Shown: positions 6,530-13,568 of the stretch, piece by piece | Numbering within the stretch: the first letter of the stretch is position 1 | Layout: each line of letters opens with the position of its first letter | NCBI GenBank assembly: GCA_017445085.1 | Contig: JAFSUT010000072.1 | Coordinates: forward strand, 1 to 33,656 | Direction of reading: 5' to 3' | DNA from: Clostridia bacterium | GTDB taxonomy: Bacteria > Bacillota > Clostridia > Oscillospirales > CAG-272 | Length of the DNA stretch: 33,656 bases | Program-made: the position numbers and the translations under genes | Notes under the pieces: model-generated | The model's input: only the letters and a program-made list of their open reading frames with translations | Told to the model about the DNA's origin: nothing | Databases searched by the model: none

Positions 6530-6702
6530 GAGATAGAGGCGCGTTTTTCATAAGTAGCGTGGGGATGCCGCGGCGGCACACGCAAAAGGGGAAAACGCCG
6601 AAGTATAGGGCGCCGCCGCAGGCGCTTTATCGCTGGGGGTATGCAAAATATGTATGCCACTGTCTGCACAGTTTTTTCCCTGTGTATGTTGCGCTGTCAG
6701 GA
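6530..6702 (+). promoter_or_regulatory. Lysine riboswitch (L box)
   Basis: The leader carries the L-box signature elements in order: AGAGGCGC, AGTAGCG, GGGGATGCCG, AAAGGGGAAAACGCCGAAG, CGCTGGGGG, GCCACTGTCTGC and the closing GCGCTGTCAGG. The 5' AGAGGCGC and 3' GCGCTGTC can form P1. It lies between a promoter and an intrinsic terminator before a transporter gene, so lysine binding probably favours termination and shuts the transporter off. The class is recognised from conserved sequence; the OFF direction is inferred from the terminator. Confidence 0.93.
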
Positions 6703-6717
6703 CAAAAAAGGGCTTTG

Positions 6718-6752
6718 CCGTTTTCTGCGCTGACGCAGGAAACGGTTTTTTT
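6718..6752 (+). terminator. Terminator of the lysine riboswitch
   Basis: CCGTTTTCTGCG (6718-6729), loop CTGA, and CGCAGGAAACGG (6734-6745) form a 12-bp stem with one wobble, followed by seven T. It is the expression platform, 30 bases before the transporter start. Confidence 0.92.
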
Positions 6753-6781
6753 ATTCCAAATTTATTTTAAGGAGAAACAAT

Positions 6782-8557
6782 ATGGTTTCTACAAAGACAA
6801 GGAGAGTGCTTTACGTACTCTCGGCGCTCCTCCTCCTGCTTGCCACCTTTGCGCCGATGCTGATCTCGGCGACCGAGGTCGAAGCGCCGGCGGCGCAAGA
6901 GGTCGCAGACGGTGCCGAGGCGTTTGACGCCTGGGACTACATCGACGGCTATTCCGACAACGTGGACAGCGACGAAAACTTTGACGAAAACTTCGGCAAA
7001 GCCATCGCCGCCGCACGCGAGGAGATCCCCGTGTACGCAACGTGGCTTGCGCTCCTGCCGCCGATCATCGCCATCGCCCTCGCCCTGATCACAAAGGAAG
7101 TCTATTCCTCGCTGTTCATCGGCATCCTCTCGGGCGCCCTGCTCTACGCTAACTTCAACTTTACCCGCACGATCGACCATATGTTTGTCGACGGGTTCAT
7201 CACCTCGGTGGCGGATTCCTACAACATCGGCATCATCCTCTTTCTTATCGTCCTCGGCGCGATCGTCGTCCTGATGAACAGGGCGGGCGGCTCCGCAGCG
7301 TTTGGACGCTGGGCGACAAAGCATATCAAAAGCCGCGTCGGCGCACAGCTTGCCACCGTTGCGCTCGGCGTTCTGATTTTCGTGGACGACTACTTCAACT
7401 GCCTCACGGTCGGTTCGGTCATGCGCCCCGTCACCGATAAATTTAAGGTCTCGCGCGCAAAACTCGCTTATCTCATCGACGCCACCGCAGCGCCCGTCTG
7501 CATCATCGCGCCGATCTCCTCGTGGGCGGCGGCAGTCGCCGGCTTTGTCCCCGAAGGGCAAAACGGATTTTCGCTTTTTATCAAGGCGATCCCGTTCAAC
7601 TTCTACGCCCTCTTTACCATCGTCTTTATGATCGCGATCGCGCTGATGAAGATCGACTACGGTCCGATGAAGCGCCATGAGAAAAACGCCGAGGGCGGCG
7701 ACCTCTGGTCGAGCGAAGATGCGGAGGCGTTCAAAAAACTCGAAGAGAGCGACAATGGCAAAAAAGGCATCGTGCTTGATCTCGTTGCCCCCGTGCTCGT
7801 CCTGATCGTCGCCTGCATTTTCGGGCTGATCTACTCGGGCGGGTTCTTCACCGCGGGTGAAGACGGTTTCCAAAACTTTATGGTCGCATTCTCCAACGCC
7901 GACGCTTCGGTCGGTTTGGTTTACGGCTCGTTTGCAGGACTTCTCTTTGCCATCATCTACTTCCTCTGCCGTCGCGTCCTCACCTTTAAGAGTTGTATGG
8001 AAGCCATCCCCGAGGGCTTTAAGGCGATGGTGCCCGCCATTATGATCCTGGCGTGCGCATGGACGCTCAAATCCATGACCGACGCGCTGGGTGCAAAGAT
8101 CTGCATTGCAGAATTTGTCCGCAACTACGCGGCAGGCGCCCTCTCCTTCCTGCCCGCCATCGTCTTCCTCATTGCCGTCGGGCTCTCGTTTGCCACCGGC
8201 ACGTCCTGGGGTACGTTTGGGATCCTTATCCCGATCGTCATCGCCATCTTCGGTGCTGACGCCGTCAACAACCCGACCGGCATCGTTGCCATCTCCGCTT
8301 GTATGGCAGGCGCGGTTTGCGGCGACCACTGCTCGCCCATCTCGGATACCACGATCATGGCATCCGCCGGCGCACAGTCCAACCACATCAATCACGTTTC
8401 GACACAGCTTCCCTATGCGCTGACCGTGGCAGGCATCTCGTTTGTCACCTATATCATCGCGGGCTTTGTGCCCAATCCCTATGTCACCCTTCCCATCGGT
8501 TTGGTTTTGACGCTGGCAGTCCTCTTCTGCATCAAACTGACAAGTAAAAAAGCATAA
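6782..8557 (+). CDS. NhaC-family antiporter, predicted lysine transporter
   Basis: A 591-residue polytopic inner-membrane protein of the Na+/H+ antiporter NhaC superfamily. It starts with a hydrophobic segment (about residues 9-29), then an acidic, extracytoplasmic-looking stretch rich in Asp/Glu (about 31-80), then 10-12 membrane helices. Family landmarks include LIFVDDYFNCLTVGSVMRPVTD, SRAKLAYLIDATAAPVC, FATGTSWGTFGILIPI and CGDHCSPISDTTIMAS. The gene sits behind a lysine riboswitch; NhaC-type genes under L-box control were proposed as lysine transporters (LysW) in comparative riboswitch work, so lysine uptake or exchange is the likely role. The SD TAAGGAG is 7 bases before ATG 6782. A terminator follows the stop. 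The family is firm, the substrate inferred from regulation. Confidence 0.93.
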   Translation: MVSTKTRRVLYVLSALLLLLATFAPMLISATEVEAPAAQEVADGAEAFDAWDYIDGYSDNVDSDENFDENFGKAIAAAREEIPVYATWLALLPPIIAIALALITKEVYSSLFIGILSGALLYANFNFTRTIDHMFVDGFITSVADSYNIGIILFLIVLGAIVVLMNRAGGSAAFGRWATKHIKSRVGAQLATVALGVLIFVDDYFNCLTVGSVMRPVTDKFKVSRAKLAYLIDATAAPVCIIAPISSWAAAVAGFVPEGQNGFSLFIKAIPFNFYALFTIVFMIAIALMKIDYGPMKRHEKNAEGGDLWSSEDAEAFKKLEESDNGKKGIVLDLVAPVLVLIVACIFGLIYSGGFFTAGEDGFQNFMVAFSNADASVGLVYGSFAGLLFAIIYFLCRRVLTFKSCMEAIPEGFKAMVPAIMILACAWTLKSMTDALGAKICIAEFVRNYAAGALSFLPAIVFLIAVGLSFATGTSWGTFGILIPIVIAIFGADAVNNPTGIVAISACMAGAVCGDHCSPISDTTIMASAGAQSNHINHVSTQLPYALTVAGISFVTYIIAGFVPNPYVTLPIGLVLTLAVLFCIKLTSKKA

Positions 8558-8575
8558 CGAAAATACAGAAAATCC

Positions 8576-8612
8576 CGGCAGAGAGGAGGATCGTCCCTCT
8601 CTGCCGTTTTTT
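8576..8612 (+). terminator. Terminator of the NhaC-type transporter gene
   Basis: CGGCAGAGAGG (8576-8586) pairs with 8596-8606 and is followed by six T. The next gene starts only 6-24 bases later. Confidence 0.92.
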
Positions 8613-8617
8613 CACAA

Positions 8618-10768
8618 ATGACGATATTACGGACTATGGAAAATCAAAGAATTTTTGTAAACGACAAAGCCGAATTTTTACATGCCGCGGCGGCGCTGTC
8701 CGACGGCGGAAACATTATCCTTTGCGGCAGGATCGAGATCGACGACGTCCGCATCCCCGCGCACGGCGGACGGCTCACACTCACCGCAAAAGGCGGCGCG
8801 CTCGTCTTTTCGGACGGCGGGCGACTGACCCTCGGCGGCGAAACGGTGTTTGAGGACGTCACGCTTGACGTCGGCAGTACGGGGATGATCATCGCCGCCT
8901 TTCATCCGCTGACCTTTTCATCCGGCGTGACGGTCAACTCCGACCTTGCGCCCGAGAAAAACGGACTCTACCTCGTCGGCGGCGACTGCGGCGCAAATGC
9001 GCCGGCGGTGTACGCGGGCGACGCCTCTATCCGCGTGTACAGCGGCAAGATCAGCCGCATTTTCGCTTTTTCGGCAAACTGCCCGGGCGCGTCGCACACC
9101 GGCAAAGCCGACATCGCCGTCGGCGGAGAGGCGTATGTGCGCTACGTCGTCGCGGGCGCCACCGGGCAGGACGCAACGGCAAATTGCGCCGCGCTGACGC
9201 TCTCGGGACACGCCGTGATCGAAACGCTGATGGTGGGCGGCAATCAGCCCGGCAACACGCTGCACGGCGACTTTTCGATGTTTGCGGACGGCGGCGACGT
9301 CTACTGCTTCCACCATCTGGCGCTGACCAATGCCAAAGGGCGCCGCTCGCTCATCTACGTCCCGCAAACGGCGGCGGACGGGCTGGTCTTTTTGGCGTCG
9401 CTGGTCAGATTTGACAGCATCCAAAGCGTTTGCGACGTGGAGGGACACACCTTCGGCGATCCTCTCGACAATCCGTTTGACAAGGCGCACAAGGTCTGCC
9501 GCTGCGCGCGGTGCGGCTTTGTCAAGGCGGCAACGGAAGCGCCCGCCATCGGCGGCGAGCATAACGTCGTTTTTGCGGCGGACGGCGGGTTTTGCGACGG
9601 GAGTGCGCCCTATCTCCCGCTCGGCAGTTTTGACGCGGCAATGCGCAAACTCGGAGAGGACGGCGGGACCATCGTACTCGTCGGCAAATGCACGCTCGAC
9701 GTCAATCTGATCGACCGCTTCGGCAAAATGGCGGACGCATATCAGGCGCCCCGCCACAGCAAAAAGATCACCGTGACAAGTCTACACGACGGCGTGGATT
9801 ACCGCACGCGCGGCGCGGCGCTCATCTTTCCGAAAAATATCGACCTCCGCCTGTCCGGTCCCATGGACTTTGAAGAAATGACCTTTGCCGCCGCCGACGG
9901 GGTGACCGAAAACAAGATCGCGGCGCGCTATCAGCCGCTCCGCATCGGCAAAGGGTGCAAAACGCCCTGCCGCGCCGACTACGCCCTCGATATCATCGGC
10001 GGTTATCTCGGGTTCCGCTACACCGATCTGGACGGGCTCCGCGTCACGGACGAATGGGACGAAGTGGTCAACGCCGTGCGCCCGCTGCCTGCCGATTTTC
10101 ACTTTGACGACCTCGAACCCGTGGAGGAAGGCTCGCCCTATCTTTTGCGCCACGCGGCGGCAGAGGCCTTTCGCAAAATGTATGCGGATATGGAGGCGCT
10201 CGGTATGAAAAAGCCCTATATCAGCGACGCCTACCGCACCTATGCGCGGCAGTACCAACTGTTTTCCGGTTCGGTTTGGCGCCTGCGCCGCGCCGGTCAC
10301 GACTTTGAGACGGCAAGGCAGATCGTCCTGCGCTCCTGCGGACTGCCGCTCTCCTCCGAGCATCACCGCGGCGTTGCCGTAGATATGTACGACAAGGATC
10401 TTATACAGTTTGGCGCAAAAAAGCACCATTATTATTATCTGACGCGTGAATGGGCATGGGTGATGCAAAACGGGGCGCAGTACGGCATTATCCTGCGCTA
10501 TCCGCACGATAAAGAAAATACCACCGGCATCATTTACGAGCCGTGGCATTTCAGTTACGTCGGGCGGGACACCGCCGTTATTTTTCACGCGTGCGGCTTT
10601 TCGATGGAGGAGTACCGCGGCGCAAAACTCGGCTGTTTCCATCAAAACGCCGAGGTCACGGTAGAGAGCGGCAGTTACCGCAGCATCACCGCCGCCTCCG
10701 TGGAAACGCAGATCCAGTTTACGGGCGTGCACCGCCTAACGGTCGCCGATACGGTAGATCACAAATAA
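8618..10768 (+). CDS. Beta-helix-like protein with C-terminal VanY-type D,D-carboxypeptidase (M15) domain
   Basis: About 710 residues in three parts. The N-terminal half (first ~290 residues) is Gly/Asp-rich with short repeated strands (GGNIILCGRIEI, GGRLTLTAKGGALVFSDGG), a parallel beta-helix or pectate-lyase-like pattern. A small cysteine/histidine motif follows (VCDVEGHTFGD, HKVCRCARCGF), probably zinc-binding, then a second strand-rich block. The C-terminal ~200 residues are a VanY/M15 peptidase: DAYRTYARQYQLF, SSEHHRGVAVDMYD (zinc His codon at 10361) and EPWHFSYVG (Glu 10538, His 10547). Such enzymes trim D-Ala from peptidoglycan outside the membrane, yet no signal peptide or membrane segment is present at either candidate start (ATG 8618 or 8636). 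Neither start has a good SD, and a terminator ends just upstream. Substrate and location are unknown. Confidence 0.8.
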   Translation: MTILRTMENQRIFVNDKAEFLHAAAALSDGGNIILCGRIEIDDVRIPAHGGRLTLTAKGGALVFSDGGRLTLGGETVFEDVTLDVGSTGMIIAAFHPLTFSSGVTVNSDLAPEKNGLYLVGGDCGANAPAVYAGDASIRVYSGKISRIFAFSANCPGASHTGKADIAVGGEAYVRYVVAGATGQDATANCAALTLSGHAVIETLMVGGNQPGNTLHGDFSMFADGGDVYCFHHLALTNAKGRRSLIYVPQTAADGLVFLASLVRFDSIQSVCDVEGHTFGDPLDNPFDKAHKVCRCARCGFVKAATEAPAIGGEHNVVFAADGGFCDGSAPYLPLGSFDAAMRKLGEDGGTIVLVGKCTLDVNLIDRFGKMADAYQAPRHSKKITVTSLHDGVDYRTRGAALIFPKNIDLRLSGPMDFEEMTFAAADGVTENKIAARYQPLRIGKGCKTPCRADYALDIIGGYLGFRYTDLDGLRVTDEWDEVVNAVRPLPADFHFDDLEPVEEGSPYLLRHAAAEAFRKMYADMEALGMKKPYISDAYRTYARQYQLFSGSVWRLRRAGHDFETARQIVLRSCGLPLSSEHHRGVAVDMYDKDLIQFGAKKHHYYYLTREWAWVMQNGAQYGIILRYPHDKENTTGIIYEPWHFSYVGRDTAVIFHACGFSMEEYRGAKLGCFHQNAEVTVESGSYRSITAASVETQIQFTGVHRLTVADTVDHK

Positions 10769-10778
10769 GCGTAAAACG

Positions 10779-10816
10779 AAAAAGTTACGGAGAAAAACAT
10801 CTCCGTAACTTTTTTA
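10779..10816. terminator. Bidirectional terminator between the VanY fusion gene and mutY
   Basis: AAAAAGTTACGGAG (10779-10792), an 8-nt loop and its complement (10801-10814) form a 14-bp stem with A/T runs on both sides, serving the two converging genes. Confidence 0.92.
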
Positions 10817-10846
10817 TATATCTTCACAGATTTATATATCTTCACA
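10813..10846. repeat. Short tandem duplication at the mutY 3' end
   Basis: TTTATATATCTTCACA occurs at 10813-10828 and 10831-10846, an 18-bp period. On the minus strand both copies read CEDI-stop, so the last codons of mutY are duplicated just beyond its stop. Confidence 0.8.
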
Positions 10847-11869
10847 AAAAATGCGAAACGCGGTGGGCAGGGCGTAAACTTTGTCAAGTTCCTCCGCGCT
10901 TGCAAAGACAAAATCGCCGCCGCGAGCTTCCACCTCGATCTCGTAGCAGGTCATTTTCCACTCGATATGCGTAAAAACGTGCGTACGGTGGAGTTCGCGC
11001 CGGATCGTTTTCGGTTTCATCCCGTGCGCCTCGCAAAAGGCAAGCGCCGCCGCGGGTGAGGGCGTGCAAAGTTCGTTTGGCAGTTGCCAAAGCCCGGCAA
11101 GCAGTCCTTTATTCTCCCGCCGGCAAAGGGCAAGATCGCCGTCACAAAGGATGCGCAACACCATCCGCTCTTCCACGCGGCGTGCGCGTTTTTCGCCTTT
11201 TTTCGGCAGTTCGGACTGGCGCCCGGCGCCCCGCGCAAGGCAGACGGCGGCAAGCGGACAGACGTCACAATGCGGACTTTTCGGGGTGCAAAGGATCGCG
11301 CCGAGTTCCATCAAACTCTGGGTAAACTGCCCGCAGCTGCCGGACGGATAAACGGGGGCAAGATCGTCCTTGACGGCAGCTTTCATCCGGTCGGTGTCGA
11401 TCGGGCGCTCGTCGCAAAGGAGGCGCGTATAGACGCGCAAAACGTTGCCGTCCACCGCCGGCGTCGGCATTTCAAAACAGATGGAGCAGATCGCGCCTGC
11501 GGTATAGTCGCCGATGCCGGGGAGCGCGCGCACGCCGTCATAGTCGGACGGGAATGCGCCGCCGGCGTCCTCTATCGCACGCGCCGCTTTCTGCAAATTG
11601 CGCGCGCGGCTGTAATAGCCGAGCCCCTCCCAAAGTTTGAACAGTTCGGTCTCTTGGACGTTTGCCAGCGCCCGCACGTCCGGCAGGGCGGTGAGAAAGC
11701 GGTCATAATAGCCGACGACCGCCTCCACGCGCGTCTGCTGGAGCATGATCTCGGAGATCCACACGCGGTAAGGGTCTTTGTTTTTCCGCCAGGGCAGATC
11801 ACGGTGATGCGCGTCAAACCACGGGAGCAGGAGCGACGGAAGTTTTTGCAATATTTCGTTTTTGCGCAT
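10832..11869 (-). CDS. mutY: A/G-specific adenine DNA glycosylase MutY
   Basis: Removes adenine mispaired with 8-oxoguanine, preventing G-to-T mutations. The 345-residue protein has the full set: catalytic Glu40 in WISEIMLQQT, helix-hairpin-helix LPGIGDYTAGAI (about 116-127), catalytic Asp140 in PAVDGNV, and a 4Fe-4S cluster with Cys194, 201, 204 and 210 in the C-x6-C-x2-C-x5-C spacing. The C-terminal third (from about 230) is the NUDIX-like 8-oxoG recognition domain with GLLAGLWQLPNE and ELHRTHVFTHIEW. Length and order are normal. A promoter lies at 11894-11922. It is a single-gene unit on the minus strand, converging with the VanY fusion. Confidence 0.97.
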   Translation of the reverse strand: MRKNEILQKLPSLLLPWFDAHHRDLPWRKNKDPYRVWISEIMLQQTRVEAVVGYYDRFLTALPDVRALANVQETELFKLWEGLGYYSRARNLQKAARAIEDAGGAFPSDYDGVRALPGIGDYTAGAICSICFEMPTPAVDGNVLRVYTRLLCDERPIDTDRMKAAVKDDLAPVYPSGSCGQFTQSLMELGAILCTPKSPHCDVCPLAAVCLARGAGRQSELPKKGEKRARRVEERMVLRILCDGDLALCRRENKGLLAGLWQLPNELCTPSPAAALAFCEAHGMKPKTIRRELHRTHVFTHIEWKMTCYEIEVEARGGDFVFASAEELDKVYALPTAFRIFCEDI

Positions 11870-11893
11870 CTCATCACCGCCTTTTTTTATTTT

Positions 11894-11922
11894 AGTGTAT
11901 CATAAACTTGTCGAAAATGCAA
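11894..11922 (-). promoter_or_regulatory. Promoter of mutY
   Basis: On the minus strand TTGCAT (11917-11922), a 17-bp spacer and TACACT (11894-11899), 25 bases before the ATG. It begins just after the terminator at 11925-11953. Confidence 0.75.
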
Positions 11923-11924
11923 TG

Positions 11925-11953
11925 AAAAAGGCGCATACCTTTCGGTATGCGCC
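11925..11953 (-). terminator. Intrinsic terminator upstream of mutY
   Basis: GGCGCATACC (11930-11939), a 4-nt loop and its complement (11944-11953) form a perfect 10-bp stem. On the minus strand it is followed by five T. It ends transcripts from the gap side before the mutY promoter. Confidence 0.88.
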
Positions 11954-12050
11954 GATTCTCTTTCGTAAATCTCGCACAAAGCGTGCGTTTTCGCCGGTTT
12001 CAGCAACGTCAAAATTTGCGCCTTGCGGTTTGGCGCAAAAGGATGGACAG

Positions 12051-12087
12051 GGGATAGGAAAAATAGATGCAGAAGCGTCGAATTTGC
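12051..12087. repeat. 37-bp dispersed intergenic repeat, copy 2
   Basis: It matches 3771-3807 at 34 of 37 positions. Here its last 11 bases (GTCGAATTTGC) also have an inverted copy at 12118-12128, enclosing the smaller palindrome GCTGTAT-ACT-ATACAGC, so this copy forms a nested cruciform. Confidence 0.75.
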
Positions 12088-12149
12088 TCCGAAGCTGTAT
12101 ACTATACAGCGAGAGGGCAAATTCGACGGTAGAAAAAACGGATATAAAG

Positions 12150-12177
12150 AAACCCTTGCGAAAATTCGCAAGGGTTT
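12150..12177 (-). terminator. Probable terminator of gap
   Basis: AAACCCTTGCGAA pairs with TTCGCAAGGGTTT across two bases; the minus strand then reads CTTTATATCCGTTTTTT. It lies about 95 bases after the gap stop codon. Confidence 0.65.
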
Positions 12178-12272
12178 CAACCGCTTGAACCTTAAAGATG
12201 TAAGCGAACCGTTTTATCCGAAAAATCAATTCCGTTTTTTCGGTCTGCGCTATTTTTACATCCCCTAAAGAG

Positions 12273-13307
12273 TTACATTTCGGCGAAGTATTTGATCGTG
12301 CGAACCATCTGGCTGGTATAGGAGTTTTCGTTGTCATACCACGAAACGACCTGTACCTGATAGGTATCGTCATCGAGTTTTGCAACCATCGTCTGGGTAG
12401 CGTCGAAGAGCGAGCCGAACTTCATACCGATAACGTCGGACGAAACGATGGGCTCTTCGGTGTAGCCGAAGGAAGCGGAAGCAGCCTTCTTCATTGCCGC
12501 GTTGATGGCGTCGGGCGTGATGTCCTTGCCTTTAACGACTGCAACGAGAATGGTGGTCGAACCGGTGCAAACCGGAACGCGCTGTGCCGAGCCGATGAGT
12601 TTGCCGTTGAGCTCGGGGATAACGAGACCGATCGCCTTTGCGGCGCCGGTGGAGTTGGGCACGATGTTCTGTGCGCCTGCGCGTGCACGGCGGAGGTCGC
12701 CCTTACGGTGCGGGCCGTCGAGGATCATCTGGTCGCCGGTGTAAGCGTGAACGGTGGTCATGATACCCGACTGGATCGGTGCAAAGTCGTTGAGCGCCTT
12801 AGCCATCGGTGCGAGGCAGTTGGTGGTGCAGGATGCAGCCGAGATGATCTTGTCTTCTTTGGTGAGGGTGTTTTCGTTTACGCTGTAAACGATGGTGGGG
12901 AGGTCTTTGCCCGCGGGAGCGGAGATAACGACCTTCTTTGCGCCGGCGTCAATGTGCGCCTGCGACTTTTCTTTGGAGCAGTAGAAGCCGGTGCATTCGA
13001 GCACGACGTCTACGTCGAGTGCGCCCCAAGGACAATTTGCAGCGTCCTTTTCAGCGTAGATCTTGAGGGTCTTGCCGTCAACGGTGATGGTGTTTGCTTC
13101 ATCGTCTGCGGATACGGTGTGAAGATTTTCACCGATGGTGCCGCAATAACCGCCCTGTGCGGTATCGTACTTCAGAAGCTGTGCGAGCATGGAGGGCTTT
13201 GTCAGATCGTTGATCGCAACAATCTCATAACCTTCCGCGCCGAACATCTGTCTGAAAGCCAGACGGCCGATTCTGCCGAAACCGTTAATCGCAACTTTAA
13301 CTGCCAG
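12273..13307 (-). CDS. gap: Glyceraldehyde-3-phosphate dehydrogenase, type I, apparent CTG start
   Basis: Converts glyceraldehyde-3-phosphate to 1,3-bisphosphoglycerate with NAD+ in glycolysis. The 344-residue protein has the Rossmann motif [13 protein letters not shown] after the second strand as in NAD-specific enzymes, the catalytic Cys160 in [12 protein letters not shown], and the C-terminal [12 protein letters not shown]. The first in-frame ATG encodes internal Met21 and would cut away the NAD-binding N terminus. Reading upstream restores [19 protein letters not shown], preceded by CTG (13307-13305) with GGAGGA 8 bases before it and no ATG, GTG or TTG in frame. I therefore place the start at CTG. 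A promoter is at 13378-13405. The codon choice differs somewhat from neighbours, as expected for a highly expressed gene. Confidence 0.95.
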   Translation of the reverse strand: MAVKVAINGFGRIGRLAFRQMFGAEGYEIVAINDLTKPSMLAQLLKYDTAQGGYCGTIGENLHTVSADDEANTITVDGKTLKIYAEKDAANCPWGALDVDVVLECTGFYCSKEKSQAHIDAGAKKVVISAPAGKDLPTIVYSVNENTLTKEDKIISAASCTTNCLAPMAKALNDFAPIQSGIMTTVHAYTGDQMILDGPHRKGDLRRARAGAQNIVPNSTGAAKAIGLVIPELNGKLIGSAQRVPVCTGSTTILVAVVKGKDITPDAINAAMKKAASASFGYTEEPIVSSDVIGMKFGSLFDATQTMVAKLDDDTYQVQVVSWYDNENSYTSQMVRTIKYFAEM

Positions 13308-13377
13308 GTGTGTATTCCTCCGAATATATAAAAATATTTGTTTTTGCTCTGTGCAATATGGATTTGCATTCCTTATT

Positions 13378-13405
13378 ATTTTATCACAAAAAAAACGATT
13401 TACAA
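13378..13405 (-). promoter_or_regulatory. Promoter of gap
   Basis: On the minus strand TTGTAA (13400-13405), a 16-bp spacer rich in T and TAAAAT (13378-13383), about 70 bases before the gene start. The AT-rich upstream tract may act as an UP element. Confidence 0.65.
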
Positions 13406-13438
13406 TAGGAAAATCAAAATTTTCTCATATTTGTTAAA

Positions 13439-13463
13439 AAAATCACATAAGAAAAGTGATTTT
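13439..13463 (-). terminator. AT-rich terminator-like hairpin upstream of gap
   Basis: AAAATCAC and its complement form an 8-bp stem with a 9-nt loop; on the minus strand it runs into a T-tract (13434-13440). It may be a second stop for the lipoprotein transcript. Confidence 0.55.
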
Positions 13464-13530
13464 CCGCACCTTTTATTCAAAATGTCCTGTATTTTTGCCA
13501 AAAGTGCAAAAGCAACGCCTCAGGCAAAGC

Positions 13531-13561
13531 AAAACAGAGGCGGAGAGTCCGCCCCTGTTTT
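13531..13561 (-). terminator. Hairpin after the lipoprotein gene
   Basis: AAAACAGAGGCGG (13531-13543) pairs with 13549-13561 with one wobble and a 5-nt loop, eight bases beyond the lipoprotein stop codon. The following T-run is weak on the minus strand. Confidence 0.7.
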
Positions 13562-13568
13562 CTCCTGT

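Larger units (their letters stand above)
11870..12272. other. Intergenic region of stacked hairpins between gap and mutY
   Basis: About 400 bases without a convincing gene. On the minus strand it holds, in order from gap: a weak stem at 12218-12243, a 13-bp stem (12150-12177), a nested palindrome (12073-12124) with repeat copy 2, an 8-bp stem (12014-12038), a 5-bp stem near 11979-11993 and a clear terminator (11925-11953), then the mutY promoter. This density of structure could be a non-coding RNA or a decayed mobile hairpin element. Confidence 0.5.

Noticed and set aside
6767..8395. A 542-codon minus-strand frame opposite the NhaC-type gene
   Set aside because: Highly charged shadow of membrane-helix codons, without ribosome site or family motif.
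11887..12385. Short open frames across the gap-mutY intergenic region
   Set aside because: They run through hairpins, terminator and repeat copy 2, have no SD and no family similarity that I can see.
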